A DNA stretch of 64,000 bases, taken from positions 806,001-870,000 of the forward strand of contig JADJKB010000025.1 of assembly GCA_016706225.1 (NCBI GenBank), written 5' to 3'. Positions 25,434 through 34,480 of this stretch are shown here, piece by piece. The notes under the pieces are model-generated. The model saw only the letters and a list, made by a program, of their open reading frames with translations, was not told the DNA's origin and made no database searches. Numbering within the stretch: position 1 is the stretch's first letter; every line of letters starts with the position of its first letter. The stretch comes from Myxococcales bacterium (GTDB lineage: Bacteria; Myxococcota_A; Polyangia; Polyangiales; Polyangiaceae). The position numbers were made by a program, and so were the translations under genes.

Positions 25434-26321
25434 TCATGCTAGCGCCACGCCGCCGAGGCGCGCCACCACGGCACGGCAATAAGCACGCGTAGCTTCGAAA
25501 TCATTGGCTTTTTTCTCGAGAGTCGACTCGTGCATGTAGAGCTTTCGGGTCAACTCCACTTGCACCGCGTGGATGCCGGAGCGGGGCCTGCCATAGTGCG
25601 CCGTGCTGAAACCGCCCCGGTAGGGGTCATCGTGCGCGACGCTCCACCCGCGCTGCCGCGCCAGCTCGTCCGGGACCGCGATGACCTCCTCGGCGGCCGA
25701 GGTCCTTCCGCGGCTGCCAGGCACGACGTCGGCGCGAGGGCGACCCGGATCGGAGTTCCCGGCGCGTCCCCGAGAGGGCATCGAGTGCCCGCAGAGCAGG
25801 ATCGCAAAACCGAACCGCTCGCGCTTGAGCTCGAGCAAGCGGGTCAAGGTCCCGTGATAGGGGCGATAAATGTCGCGCAGCCGCCGCTCGAGCTCGGCGC
25901 GCGACAGCGGGCCGCTGAGCGCCGGGGTGTTCTCGGTCGTCGCGCGCCAGACCAGGCCGTGCGGTGAAGAGCGGCCGGCGGCGCCCTCGATGGTCAGCGC
26001 GTCCACGTCGTTGTCAGCGCGGTTGAGGTCGCAGACGTAGCGGCTGACCTTCGACACCAGCAGCGTGGCGCCCTCGCTCGGAGCGTCCGCATACAGCTCG
26101 TCGACGAACAGATCCGCGTCTTGCCCGATGGCCCGGGCCGGCGCGACCAGGGTGGCGAGTGACATGGGGTCGATGAACAACCCCGCGTGGGGTACCTCGA
26201 CCACGACCGGCGTCTCGGGCCCGGTCGGCTCCTTCACCGAGAAGTACACGGACCCCGATCTACCCCAATCGCCGGGGAACGGCGAATGATCCTGCCCCGC
26301 GGCTGGCGCGTCGGCCGTCAT
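25434..26321 (-). CDS. N-formylglutamate amidohydrolase family protein
   Basis: The 295-residue protein has the FGase (PF05013) layout: PVVVEVPHAGLFIDP near the N-terminus with a likely metal-ligand His, VCDLNRADNDVDAL, LLCGHSMPS in the middle and VQVELTRKLYMHE near the end. Relatives hydrolyse N-formylglutamate in histidine breakdown or other N-acyl amino acids; no hut genes are nearby, so the substrate is open. ATG 26321 overlaps the stop of the recombinase gene (ATGA), showing coupled translation. Confidence 0.85.
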   Translation of the reverse strand: MTADAPAAGQDHSPFPGDWGRSGSVYFSVKEPTGPETPVVVEVPHAGLFIDPMSLATLVAPARAIGQDADLFVDELYADAPSEGATLLVSKVSRYVCDLNRADNDVDALTIEGAAGRSSPHGLVWRATTENTPALSGPLSRAELERRLRDIYRPYHGTLTRLLELKRERFGFAILLCGHSMPSRGRAGNSDPGRPRADVVPGSRGRTSAAEEVIAVPDELARQRGWSVAHDDPYRGGFSTAHYGRPRSGIHAVQVELTRKLYMHESTLEKKANDFEATRAYCRAVVARLGGVALA

Positions 26322-27217
26322 CCCCGCGGGTGGGCTTTTTGGTGAGCCCGCTTCACGTGATCTTGCGTCACGTGGGTGTAGATCTCCGTCGTCGACACGT
26401 CGCTGTGACCGAGCAGCGTCTGGACGCTGCGCAGATCGGCGCCGCCGGTCAGCAGGTGAGTGGCAAAGGAGTGGCGCAACTGGTGCGGGTAGGCTTTCGC
26501 GCTGATCCCGGCCGCCCCGGCGTAGCGCCGCACGATCTTCCAGAACGCCTGCCGGGTCAGCGGGCGCCCGCTCGGCCCGGGGAAGAGCACTGCGCTGGTC
26601 TCCCCGGCGGCAGGCTCTGCCTTGGCACGACGCCGGGTGAGGTACTCGGCCAGGTGGTCGAGCGTGACCTCGCCCAGGGGGACCAGCCGGCGTTTGCCGC
26701 CCTTGCCGAGGGCGGCGACGATGCCCCGCGACAGGTCCAGGTCCCCCAGCGTCAGCCCGCACAGCTCACTGACGCGCAGCCCTGCCGCGTACGCGACACT
26801 CAACATGGCGCGGTCGCGCAGCCCGCGCTCGGTCTTGGTGCTCGGTGTGTCGATCAGGCGCTGCATCTCTCGCTCGCCCAGCGTGCGCGGGAGCCGGCGG
26901 CCGAAGCGCGGGCGGGCGGCGAGGGAGGTGGGATCCGCGGGCAACACCCCTTCGCGAACCAGGAAGCGCACCAGGCCACGCACGGATGACAGATGGCGCG
27001 CTGCGCTGCGCGGTCCGAGCGCGGCTTTCGCCAGTGACGATTGCCAGGCGCTCACGCGCGCGAGATCGAGCTCCCTCGGATCGGTGACGCCGTCGTCCTC
27101 GAGGAAGCTCGAGAGCTTGGCGAGGTCCCGCGCGTAGCCCGCCACGGTGTTCGGGGCGAGGGCGCGCTCGACGCGCAGGTGCGCGAGGTAGAGATCGATG
27201 GCCGCGTCGACGCGCAC
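26318..27217 (-). CDS. Tyrosine recombinase XerC/XerD family
   Basis: The 299-residue recombinase has a SAM-like N-terminal core-binding domain at 1-90. The catalytic set is complete: Arg148 (GLRVSEL), Lys172 (GKGGKRR), His245 and Arg248 (HQLRHS), His271 (LLGHSD) and nucleophile Tyr280 (EIYTHV). Xer enzymes resolve chromosome dimers at dif. The sequence fits XerD/XerC length, and no mobile-element context is visible, so a housekeeping role is likely. GTG start. No dif-like site was identified in the window. Confidence 0.9.
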   Translation of the reverse strand: MRVDAAIDLYLAHLRVERALAPNTVAGYARDLAKLSSFLEDDGVTDPRELDLARVSAWQSSLAKAALGPRSAARHLSSVRGLVRFLVREGVLPADPTSLAARPRFGRRLPRTLGEREMQRLIDTPSTKTERGLRDRAMLSVAYAAGLRVSELCGLTLGDLDLSRGIVAALGKGGKRRLVPLGEVTLDHLAEYLTRRRAKAEPAAGETSAVLFPGPSGRPLTRQAFWKIVRRYAGAAGISAKAYPHQLRHSFATHLLTGGADLRSVQTLLGHSDVSTTEIYTHVTQDHVKRAHQKAHPRG

Positions 27218-27255
27218 CAGCGGATCTTAGCGAAGTGCGCTGGTTTGTCGAAAAA

Positions 27256-28020
27256 TCAGCCCGCCCGCGCGGCGCTGGCCAGCTTCGAGAGCAGCGGCCC
27301 CGGATCGTCGAGGCGCATCAGCGCCTCGCCCACCAGGATCGCGTCGAGGTTCCGGGATGCGGCGCGCTGCACGTCCGCGGGAGTCGAGATTCCGGACAGG
27401 TGGACGCGGGTGACGCTGGTGGGGAGCGCCCCGAGCACGCGCTCGGCTCGCGCGGGATCCAGCTCGAGAGTGTCCAGATCGCGGGCGTTGACGCCGATCA
27501 GCTCGGCGCCGAGCTCGAGTGCGCGGCGAGCCTCGTCCTCCGTCGTGACCTCGACCAACGCCGAAAGCCCACGAGCGCGCGCGGCGCTTGCCAGGTCCGA
27601 GAGCTCCCGGTCCCGGAGGCAGCGCACGATCAAGAGCACCGCGTCGGCGCCGTGGGCCAGAGCGTGGTCGAGCTGAAGCTCCGACAGGATGAAGTCTTTG
27701 CACAGGATGGGCAGCGCCGTGGCGGCTCGCGCCTCGGATAGATGGGCGAACGCGCCGTCGAAGTATCGGGTGTCGGTCAACACACTGAGCATGTCTGCGC
27801 CCGCCGCGGCGTAACATCGAGCTCGAGCGGAGACCGACAGTCGCGTCGAGAGCGGGCCGGCGCTGGGGGAGCGGCGCTTGATCTCCGCGATGATGCGCAA
27901 GGGTTCACCTGGGCCACGCGCGAGGCCGAGTGGGCGCGGACTGAACACGCTCGAGCGCGGCGCAGGCGGGGCAAGCTCGGCGATCTCGAGGCGTTTGTGG
28001 CTCAGGATCTCAGCCAGCAT
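27256..28020 (-). CDS. trpC: Indole-3-glycerol phosphate synthase
   Basis: The 254-residue TIM-barrel enzyme closes the indole ring in tryptophan synthesis. Family blocks are IIAEIKRRSPSAG (substrate-binding Lys), LCKDFILSELQLDHALAHGA, LIGVNARDLDTL and the C-terminal AILVGEALMR phosphate grip. The start MLAEILSHKRLEIAEL is standard. It is the last of trpG-trpD-trpC, overlapping trpD by 11 bases. trpE, trpF, trpB and trpA are not in the window. Confidence 0.95.
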   Translation of the reverse strand: MLAEILSHKRLEIAELAPPAPRSSVFSPRPLGLARGPGEPLRIIAEIKRRSPSAGPLSTRLSVSARARCYAAAGADMLSVLTDTRYFDGAFAHLSEARAATALPILCKDFILSELQLDHALAHGADAVLLIVRCLRDRELSDLASAARARGLSALVEVTTEDEARRALELGAELIGVNARDLDTLELDPARAERVLGALPTSVTRVHLSGISTPADVQRAASRNLDAILVGEALMRLDDPGPLLSKLASAARAG

Positions 28021-29056
28021 GGGCCTCGCTCTGGAGCCTCTTCGCCGCGGCGCGCCAGCGCTCGAACAGGTCCTTGGCGCGGCCGCTGAGCAGCGTCTCT
28101 CGCGCGCGCGCCGCGGCGCTGAGCGGTGAGATTTGCTCCGCGACGACCAGCGCGGCCGCCGCGTTCAACACCAGCGCGTCGACCGCCGGGTGCGGCTCGC
28201 CGGCCAGCATGCTGGCGATGGCGCGCGCGTTCTCGGCCGCGTCGCCGCCGGCGATCGCCCCCGGTGCGCTCGGCTCGAGCCCGAAGTCTCGCGGGTGGAC
28301 GCGCGCTTCCGTCACCCGACCGCCGTCGAGCACGCTGACGCGTGTGGTCCCGAACGGGCTCACTTCGTCGAGGCCATCCTCACCGGTCACGACCCACGCC
28401 CGCACGACGCCCAGGCTCCCGAGCGTCGAGGCGAGCACCGGCCGCAGCGCATCGTCGTACGCGCCGAGCAGCTGGTGGGTGGCGCGCGCGGGATTCGCCA
28501 GCGGCCCGAGGCAGTTGAAGATCGTGCGGATCCCCAGCTCGCGCCGGGCGACGCCGCCGTGTCGCATCGCGGGGTGGTGGGTCGGCGCCATCAAGAACGC
28601 GATCCCGACCTCGTCGAGCAGCGTGGCTCCGGCACCGGCGGGCAGATCCGTCGGGATGCCCAGGGCCTCGAGCACGTCGGCGCTGCCGGCCCGGCTCGAG
28701 ACGGCGCGGTTGCCATGTTTTGCAACGGGCACCCCGGCAGCAGCGACGACGATGGCGGCGGCCGTCGAGAGATTGAGGGTGCCACTGGCATCGCCGCCGG
28801 TGCCGCAGGTGTCGAGCACCCGCGGCAACGCGTGATCGACGCTGAGCATGGCGTCGCGCAGCGAGCGGGCCGCCGCCTCGATCAGCTCGGCCGTCTCGCC
28901 GGAAAGGCGCAGCGAGACGGCGAACCCGGCGACCTGCACGGCGGTCCACTCGCCGCTCAAGATCGCGTCGAAGACGCGCCGCACGGTCTCGCCGGACAAG
29001 CGACCGTTTCGGGTCAGCTCCGCGAACACCTCGGGGAAGTTGGGCCCTGTCGTCAC
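28010..29056 (-). CDS. trpD: Anthranilate phosphoribosyltransferase
   Basis: The 348-residue enzyme joins anthranilate to PRPP. Hallmarks are VLDTCGTGGDASGTLNLST (PRPP loop), VAKHGNRAVSSRAGSADVLE and FNCLGPLANPA, all intact. Translation starts at GTG 29056, whose bases overlap the trpG stop as GTGA. A longer frame is open upstream inside trpG, but the conserved protein starts here. The 3' end overlaps trpC by 11 bases. Confidence 0.95.
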   Translation of the reverse strand: MTTGPNFPEVFAELTRNGRLSGETVRRVFDAILSGEWTAVQVAGFAVSLRLSGETAELIEAAARSLRDAMLSVDHALPRVLDTCGTGGDASGTLNLSTAAAIVVAAAGVPVAKHGNRAVSSRAGSADVLEALGIPTDLPAGAGATLLDEVGIAFLMAPTHHPAMRHGGVARRELGIRTIFNCLGPLANPARATHQLLGAYDDALRPVLASTLGSLGVVRAWVVTGEDGLDEVSPFGTTRVSVLDGGRVTEARVHPRDFGLEPSAPGAIAGGDAAENARAIASMLAGEPHPAVDALVLNAAAALVVAEQISPLSAAARARETLLSGRAKDLFERWRAAAKRLQSEAHAG

Positions 29057-29628
29057 AGCGATCCGAGCCAGTTCTCGAGCAGCGCCATGCCGTGCTCGGT
29101 CAAGATCGACTCCGGATGAAACTGCACCCCCTCGATGGGCAGCTCGCGGTGCCGGAGCGCCATGATTTCCCCTTCGTCCGTGCGGGCGCTGATCTCGAGG
29201 CAGGCCGGAAAGGAGTCCGCCTCGGCGAGCAGCGAGTGGTAACGCGTGGCGCTGAAGGGGGAGGGCAGGCCGCGGAACAGCGTGCGGCCGTCGTGCTCGA
29301 TGGGTGAGGTCTTGCCGTGCATCAGGCGGTCCGCCCGGACGATCCGACCGCCATATGCCTGGGTGATGCTCTGGTGCCCCAGACAAACTCCCAAGATCGG
29401 CAGCTTGCCAGCCGCGGCTTTGATCAGCGCGAGCGTCACGCCGGCGTCGTCCGGCGTGCCCGGTCCGGGTGAGAGCAAGAGGCCCGCGGGCTCCGCGCCG
29501 AGCACGTCTTCGACGTCGGTCCGGTCGTTCAAGCGCACGTCGCAGCTCGCGCCGAGCGTCTCCAGGTATTGCACCAGATTGTAGGTGAACGAGTCGTAGT
29601 TATCGACGACGAGGACCCGCTTGGGCAC
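29053..29628 (-). CDS. trpG: Anthranilate synthase glutamine amidotransferase component
   Basis: The 191-residue class I glutamine amidotransferase starts MPKRVLVVDNYDSFTYNLVQ. It has the nucleophile Cys in ILGVCLGHQSI and the His-Glu pair in VQFHPESI. It gives ammonia to TrpE, and the same protein often serves PabB as well. It is first gene of trpGDC. No trp leader peptide or clear attenuator was found in the 89 bases before it. Confidence 0.95.
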   Translation of the reverse strand: MPKRVLVVDNYDSFTYNLVQYLETLGASCDVRLNDRTDVEDVLGAEPAGLLLSPGPGTPDDAGVTLALIKAAAGKLPILGVCLGHQSITQAYGGRIVRADRLMHGKTSPIEHDGRTLFRGLPSPFSATRYHSLLAEADSFPACLEISARTDEGEIMALRHRELPIEGVQFHPESILTEHGMALLENWLGSL

Positions 29629-29717
29629 GCGCGGAAGGTGTCATCCCTCCCGCGCCGGGTCAAACCGGACCGCAGCTAATTTCGGGTGTTCGACGCGGGC
29701 CCGGTACCATTCGATGC

Positions 29718-30032
29718 ATGGACGACCGCAGGCGTTTTCCCCGCAAGACCGTGGACGTGTTCCTCAACAAGTTCATCGGGGGCTACCCGCACCTGTGTCG
29801 CGCCGTCGACATCTCGGCGGGGGGCATGCAGCTGGTCGGGTTCCACGAGCCGGTGACCCACATGGAGTCGTTTCCCCTCGAGCTCCGGCTGCCGGGCGAC
29901 TCCCACACGATGTGGCTGTGGGCCCGCCGCATCTCCGCGCGGGGTCGGCGCCAGGTGCTCGAGTTCGTGAACCCGAGCGCCGAGGACAGCCACCGCTTGG
30001 AGCGCTTCATCGAGAGCTACGCGGTGGCGTGA
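29718..30032 (+). CDS. PilZ-domain protein
   Basis: The 104-residue protein is a single PilZ domain. The c-di-GMP-binding signatures are present: RRRFPRK near the start (RxxxR type) and DISAGGMQL (D/NxSxxG) at about residues 31-39. It is likely a c-di-GMP receptor; its output target is unknown. The diguanylate cyclase at 8234 is the only c-di-GMP maker in the window. It is divergent from trpG. Confidence 0.88.
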   Translation: MDDRRRFPRKTVDVFLNKFIGGYPHLCRAVDISAGGMQLVGFHEPVTHMESFPLELRLPGDSHTMWLWARRISARGRRQVLEFVNPSAEDSHRLERFIESYAVA

Positions 30033-30064
30033 AACGTCGCGCGGCCTCGACGGCGGGAGCGTCG

Positions 30065-30940
30065 TCAGTAGCCGTGCTCGCGCAGGAACTTCTCGATCCG
30101 CAGGTTCACCAGCTCCGGATACTCGAGGGCGGCGTAGTGGGTCGCGCCCCGCACGATCAACAGCTCTCCACCTGGGATGCGGCGGGCCATCTGCTGCGCT
30201 AGCTGCCGGGGTGTGAAGGCGTCGCGGTCGCCGGTGATGACGAGCGCGGGCACGGCGATCGAGTCGAGCACGTGGGCGGCGTCGTGTTCACCAAGCGCGC
30301 GCAAGATGCTCAAGTAGATATCCAGGTTGACCTGACCGAACTCCTCCGCGAGCTGCTTGAAGAGCTCCTCGTCGAGGGTGTTGCCGACCACGCCGAGGCG
30401 TTTCAGCCACATCACCGTCTCGGGCCAGCGGGTTGCGCGGCGGAGCACCGTCGAGGCCAGCGCGTGGGCGCGATGTGCGCGGTCGACCAGGCCGGGAACG
30501 ATCCGGGACGAGAGCGGAACGCCGACGGTGTCGAGCGGTCGGCCGAAGGTCCCGTTGATCAGCACCAGGTGCGAGACCATCTCCGGGTGCCGCTCGTAGA
30601 GCTCGAGCATGACCTGTACACCCATGCTCCAGCCCATGAACGCGGCGCGGGGGATCTGGGTGACCTCGAGCACACACATCAGATCGTCGACGTGGGCGCC
30701 GACGTCGACCCGCGGCGCATCGCCGGGCGGGAGGCTCGACCCGTACAGCCCTCGGTAGTCCCAGGACACGATCCGGTAGCGGTCCGACAGGTAGTCGATC
30801 TGGTGTTGCCAGGCGCCGAACGGGCCGCCGAGCCCGTTGGCCAAGACCAGGGGGCGCCCGGAGCCGCCGGTGTCGTGATAGGCGATGGTCACGCCGTCGC
30901 TCGTGACGACCGTCTTGTCGGCAAGCTCGGGGTTGGGCAT
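30065..30940 (-). CDS. Alpha/beta hydrolase
   Basis: The 291-residue protein has the alpha/beta-hydrolase order: LVLANGLGGPFGAWQHQ oxyanion loop, nucleophile elbow GWSMGVQ, acid in VITGDRDAFTP and catalytic His in GATHYAAL. The family covers esterases, haloperoxidases and C-C hydrolases; substrate cannot be read here. The ATG at 30940 is chosen because upstream in-frame sequence (Pro/Arg-rich) is unlike protein. It is convergent with the PilZ gene, 32 bases away. Confidence 0.88.
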   Translation of the reverse strand: MPNPELADKTVVTSDGVTIAYHDTGGSGRPLVLANGLGGPFGAWQHQIDYLSDRYRIVSWDYRGLYGSSLPPGDAPRVDVGAHVDDLMCVLEVTQIPRAAFMGWSMGVQVMLELYERHPEMVSHLVLINGTFGRPLDTVGVPLSSRIVPGLVDRAHRAHALASTVLRRATRWPETVMWLKRLGVVGNTLDEELFKQLAEEFGQVNLDIYLSILRALGEHDAAHVLDSIAVPALVITGDRDAFTPRQLAQQMARRIPGGELLIVRGATHYAALEYPELVNLRIEKFLREHGY

Positions 30941-31182
30941 GGCTCGGCTCCGCCGCCAGCTCCGGGACGGCAGCGGTGGGGGCCCGCTATATCGCAGAGC
31001 GGTGGTCCAGCCGTAAACCCCCCAAAGCCGGAGCGCAGCTGGTGTGTCTGCCTGGGGAGTCGTGCGGCCCCTCGGGCGCGGCTCCAAGTTCAATCTTGCC
31101 GACTCGATACGAGCCGGATAGTGTGCCGGCGACCTTCCGCGCGGGCGATTCGTGCGATCCGGAAGGCCCCAGAGCACCCTCA

Positions 31183-32304
31183 ATGGCCGAAGAAAAGAAG
31201 CCCAGGATCGATCTCAAGTCCCGCCTCGGGAAGAAGACCGTCAGCGCGCCGGGCGGCCCGACCATCCCGCCCCCCGTCGGGATGGGAAAGGGCGGCATTC
31301 CAGCGCCGCCTTTCGGCTCGTCCCCGTCTCAGCCGGCTCGGCCGCAGATCGACGCGTCGAATCCGTACTCGGCCATCTCGGCGGATCAGTCCCCGGCCCG
31401 CGCTGAGCCGCAGGCGATCAAGATCGAGATGACCGAGGAGGTCATCGCGCACCAGAAGAAGGGGCGCGTGAAGGTGGTCGTGCTCGCCGGCGTCACCGCC
31501 CTCATCGGAGGGCTCATCGGTTATGCCTTCGGTGGCAGCCTCGAGCGCGGCAAATCTGCCGAGGCCGCCGTGACCGGCGCCGAGGAGCTGGCCAAAGAGG
31601 TCGACGACGCGGCGAGCAAGATCGACGAGCTCGCCGAGGTGCTCAAGTCAGCGCAGGAAAAGCTCAAGGAGAGCAAGTTCCCCGACGAAGAGGTGCAGAA
31701 GCTCGGCGCCATCGACATCCCGTTCAAGGGTGCGAACCTCACGGGTCGCGGAGTCGGCCGATTCAAGGCCGACATCGTCACGATGCTGATCACCTTCGCG
31801 TCGGGCTCGCACGAAGCGAACGAGAGCAAGGACAAGATCCGCAGCTTGCTCAGCGGCGCCAAGCCGGCCATCGAAGACTTCCTGGCGCAGCAGACGACAC
31901 CCAAAGTGCGTTGGGCCACGTACATCGAGCCCGGCCCCGGCGGCCCCTGGATGAGCATGCAGCCGCTGCCCGAGCCCTTCCTGGTCGCCAAAGAGAAGGA
32001 CAAGACCTACAAGTGGCCCGAAGATTTCAAGCTGGCGCAGGGTGGAAAGACCTTCACCCTCAAGCGTTACGCGAGCGGTGATCCGACCAAGGCCAAGCAA
32101 GGTGAGCCGTACATCATTCCGGTGAACCCTTCGACGCAGAACACGGTCTGTCCGTCGGATCTCGCGGTGCGTTTGCAGCGCGAGCTGCGCGGACTCGAAG
32201 ACGTGCTGAGAGGCGACAAGTCGACGCCCGGCCAGGAAAAAGACGGCCTGATCGACATCGGCAAGGTGCTCGTCGACAAACTCAAGGGCGTCGGTCGTCC
32301 CTGA
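31183..32304 (+). CDS. Membrane-anchored coiled-coil protein of unknown function
   Basis: The 373-residue protein has a Pro/Gly-rich cytoplasmic N-terminus (1-95), a single transmembrane helix VVVLAGVTALIGGLIGYAFGG at about 104-124, then a Glu/Lys/Asp-rich coiled coil (130-170). An extracytoplasmic domain with one Cys (TVCPSDL) follows. It is probably anchored in the inner membrane with the large domain outside. No domain was recognised. ATG 31183 is chosen for its lysine-rich start MAEEKKPRIDLKSRLG. The N-terminal pattern KPRIDLKSRLGKK recurs in myxobacterial membrane proteins as far as I recall. Confidence 0.7.
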   Translation: MAEEKKPRIDLKSRLGKKTVSAPGGPTIPPPVGMGKGGIPAPPFGSSPSQPARPQIDASNPYSAISADQSPARAEPQAIKIEMTEEVIAHQKKGRVKVVVLAGVTALIGGLIGYAFGGSLERGKSAEAAVTGAEELAKEVDDAASKIDELAEVLKSAQEKLKESKFPDEEVQKLGAIDIPFKGANLTGRGVGRFKADIVTMLITFASGSHEANESKDKIRSLLSGAKPAIEDFLAQQTTPKVRWATYIEPGPGGPWMSMQPLPEPFLVAKEKDKTYKWPEDFKLAQGGKTFTLKRYASGDPTKAKQGEPYIIPVNPSTQNTVCPSDLAVRLQRELRGLEDVLRGDKSTPGQEKDGLIDIGKVLVDKLKGVGRP

Positions 32305-32330
32305 GCTTTCTCCCGGCCTCGACGTGCGCG

Positions 32331-33650
32331 TCAGGCAGCCGAGACGCGCGAAGTCTTGGGTGTCTCGCTGGCCTTCTCGGTGGCCAGACGCTCGACCTCG
32401 ACACGGATGACCCGGCGGTCGTCAGCCTCGCGGACGTGGAACGCAAACCCGTGTTCTTCGATCTTGCTCCCGACTTCAGGCACCAGCCCGAGCCGCTCGA
32501 GCAACAGCCCGCCCACGGTGTTGTAGTCACCGTCCTCCGGGAATCCGGCGTTCAATAGCCGATTGAGCTCCACGATGGACACGCTCGCGTCGACGGAGAA
32601 TCGGCCTTCGCCCAGCTCGACCACACTCTGTTCGTCGACGTCGTGTTCGTCCTGAATGTCGCCCACGATTTCCTCGATCAGATCCTCGAGGGTGACGATG
32701 CCGCTCATGCCGCCGAACTCGTCGATGACGATGGCCATGTGGTGGCGCCCGGCACGCATGTCCTTGAGCACCTTGCTGGCTTCTTGCGTCTCGGGGACGA
32801 ACGCCACCGGCCGCCGCAGGATCCCCTCGATGTTCACCGTCTCGAGCCGAGTGTGCTGCGCCGCATGGGTCAGGAGATCCTTGGCGTGCAGGATGCCGAC
32901 GACGTTGTCGATGCGCTCGCGGTACACCGGATAGCGGGAGTGCCCACACTCGCCGACCCGTCGCAGCAGCTCCTCGGCGTCGGTCTCGATGTCGAAGGCG
33001 GTGACCCGGGTTCGGGAGATCATCGCCTGGCCCGCGGTCAGATCGCCGAACTCCAGCACGTTGCGCACCATCTCGGCCTGATCGTGATCGATGGCGCCGG
33101 CCTTCTCGCCCTCGCTGACCAGGATCTCCATCTCCGTCTCCGTCACCCGCGGGGGAGGGATGGTCTGGGCGACCGTGACCACGCGCCGGCCGACGACGCG
33201 GCCGAGCAGCCACATGGGTGCCGCCAGCGGCACGGCCAGGAGCTCCAGTGGCCTGAGGAACCGCAGCATCCACACCCCGGTGCGCTCGGGCGCTCGCAGG
33301 ACGACCCCCTTCAGCACCTCGGACGGGAGCCCGTAGCCGAGCACGGCCGCCATGGCGGCGACCAGCGGAGACCAGGCGCCGAACAGGTACCCGGTCTGCT
33401 GAATCAGGAGTGCGGCGCTGGTCGCGATGCCGACGACGCGGAACACCAGCCAGCGCGACTCGATCTGCTGGCCTTGATCGATGTAACGCTCGAGCGCCGC
33501 TCGGTTCTTGCCCTCGAGCATCTCCCGCAGCGCCGCCTTGCGCGGGCCCGAGAGGCTGCTCATGGCGGCGCTAGCAGCGCCGAAGACTGAGACGACAGCG
33601 GCAGGGACCGCCCCGAGGAACAGGCCGATGACGGTAGGTGGTGAGTCCAA
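32331..33650 (-). CDS. CorC/HlyC-type CNNM protein with paired CBS domains
   Basis: The 439-residue protein has a DUF21/CNNM membrane region (about 5-155). Two CBS domains follow (190-310), with RTRVTAFDIETDAEELLRRV, HSRYPVYRERIDNVVGILHA, IVIDEFGGMSGIVTLEDLIE and EEIVGDIQDEHD. A CorC/HlyC C-terminal domain (about 330-420) completes it. Relatives act in Mg2+/Co2+ efflux or membrane integrity. The start is uncertain: TTG 33650 keeps the first membrane helix, whereas the first ATG (33563) would remove it. Confidence 0.85.
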   Translation of the reverse strand: MDSPPTVIGLFLGAVPAAVVSVFGAASAAMSSLSGPRKAALREMLEGKNRAALERYIDQGQQIESRWLVFRVVGIATSAALLIQQTGYLFGAWSPLVAAMAAVLGYGLPSEVLKGVVLRAPERTGVWMLRFLRPLELLAVPLAAPMWLLGRVVGRRVVTVAQTIPPPRVTETEMEILVSEGEKAGAIDHDQAEMVRNVLEFGDLTAGQAMISRTRVTAFDIETDAEELLRRVGECGHSRYPVYRERIDNVVGILHAKDLLTHAAQHTRLETVNIEGILRRPVAFVPETQEASKVLKDMRAGRHHMAIVIDEFGGMSGIVTLEDLIEEIVGDIQDEHDVDEQSVVELGEGRFSVDASVSIVELNRLLNAGFPEDGDYNTVGGLLLERLGLVPEVGSKIEEHGFAFHVREADDRRVIRVEVERLATEKASETPKTSRVSAA

Positions 33651-33756
33651 TGACCGAGACGCATGGGGCGCCTCCGCGGCACCCCCTCCAGAGGGAACCT
33701 TAGCGTCCGGCCAATGCGGTGCGCAACCCGGCGAGCCACCGGACCGAGTGGGCCGC

Positions 33757-34383
33757 GTGTCGCAACGAGCCATTGCCGCCGAGCGTCCCCAGGGTCGACC
33801 GCTCACAAAGCCACGAACCCCCGGTAAACACAAAACAAAGGCACAACAGTTTCGGGATGTCCTCCTGGGGCCTCCGCTCCCACCCAAGCCTGCCAGCCCT
33901 GCAATTCCGAGGGCCGCGCCGGCGCAGACCGCCCTTCGCGCACCGCAGACACCGTCGCCGTCCGAGCCCCCAGTGCGCGCGCCACTCCGCCCTTTGCTGG
34001 AGGAGCACGGCTCGGAGCCCCGCGGCCTCCCGTTCACGAGCGAGCCGCTGGACCCGCTGGCTCGGACCTTGGCCGTGCCCTTCGCCCGCGCCGTCGAGCC
34101 CCCGCCCGCGCCGAGGCAGGGGCCCGGGGTGGCGCTCCCGGACACGGTCTTGCTCGAGCAACTCGTGAAGCGTTTGTCGTTCGGCGGGAACGGGCGGCGG
34201 GGTGCCGCCCGCATCGAGCTGTGTGCGGGCTCGCTGGCGGGGGCGACCCTGGTCGTGCATGCCGAGGGGCGCGAGCTGACGCTCCAGATCGACGGGGCCG
34301 ATCCCATCCAGGCTCGCGCGTTCAGCGAGCGCATCGGGCGTCGCTTGACCGAGAAGGGGTTCGTATTTCACGACGGCACCTGA
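33757..34383 (+). CDS. FliK/SctP-like protein (possible T3SS needle- or hook-length control relative)
   Basis: The protein has about 208 residues. It has a long Pro/Ala-rich, apparently disordered region (about 30-130), then a C-terminal domain RGAARIELCAGSLAGATLVV, HAEGRELTLQIDG and ARAFSERIGRRLTEKGF. This strand-strand-helix pattern is that of FliK/HrpP C-terminal domains, which switch substrate specificity in flagellar or type III export. No other type III gene is nearby, so the assignment is tentative. Starts at GTG 33748 or 33757 are possible. It is divergent from the CBS gene, with about 100 bases between. Confidence 0.5.
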   Translation: MSQRAIAAERPQGRPLTKPRTPGKHKTKAQQFRDVLLGPPLPPKPASPAIPRAAPAQTALRAPQTPSPSEPPVRAPLRPLLEEHGSEPRGLPFTSEPLDPLARTLAVPFARAVEPPPAPRQGPGVALPDTVLLEQLVKRLSFGGNGRRGAARIELCAGSLAGATLVVHAEGRELTLQIDGADPIQARAFSERIGRRLTEKGFVFHDGT

Positions 34384-34480
34384 ACCGGTTGCTGTCGCCG
34401 CGCGGCTCGAGCTCCCGACCTGCCGTTGCCGGCGTTGCCCCGGCCAGCGAGGTGCGGGCCCCGCGAGGGCTTGGCGCCGC

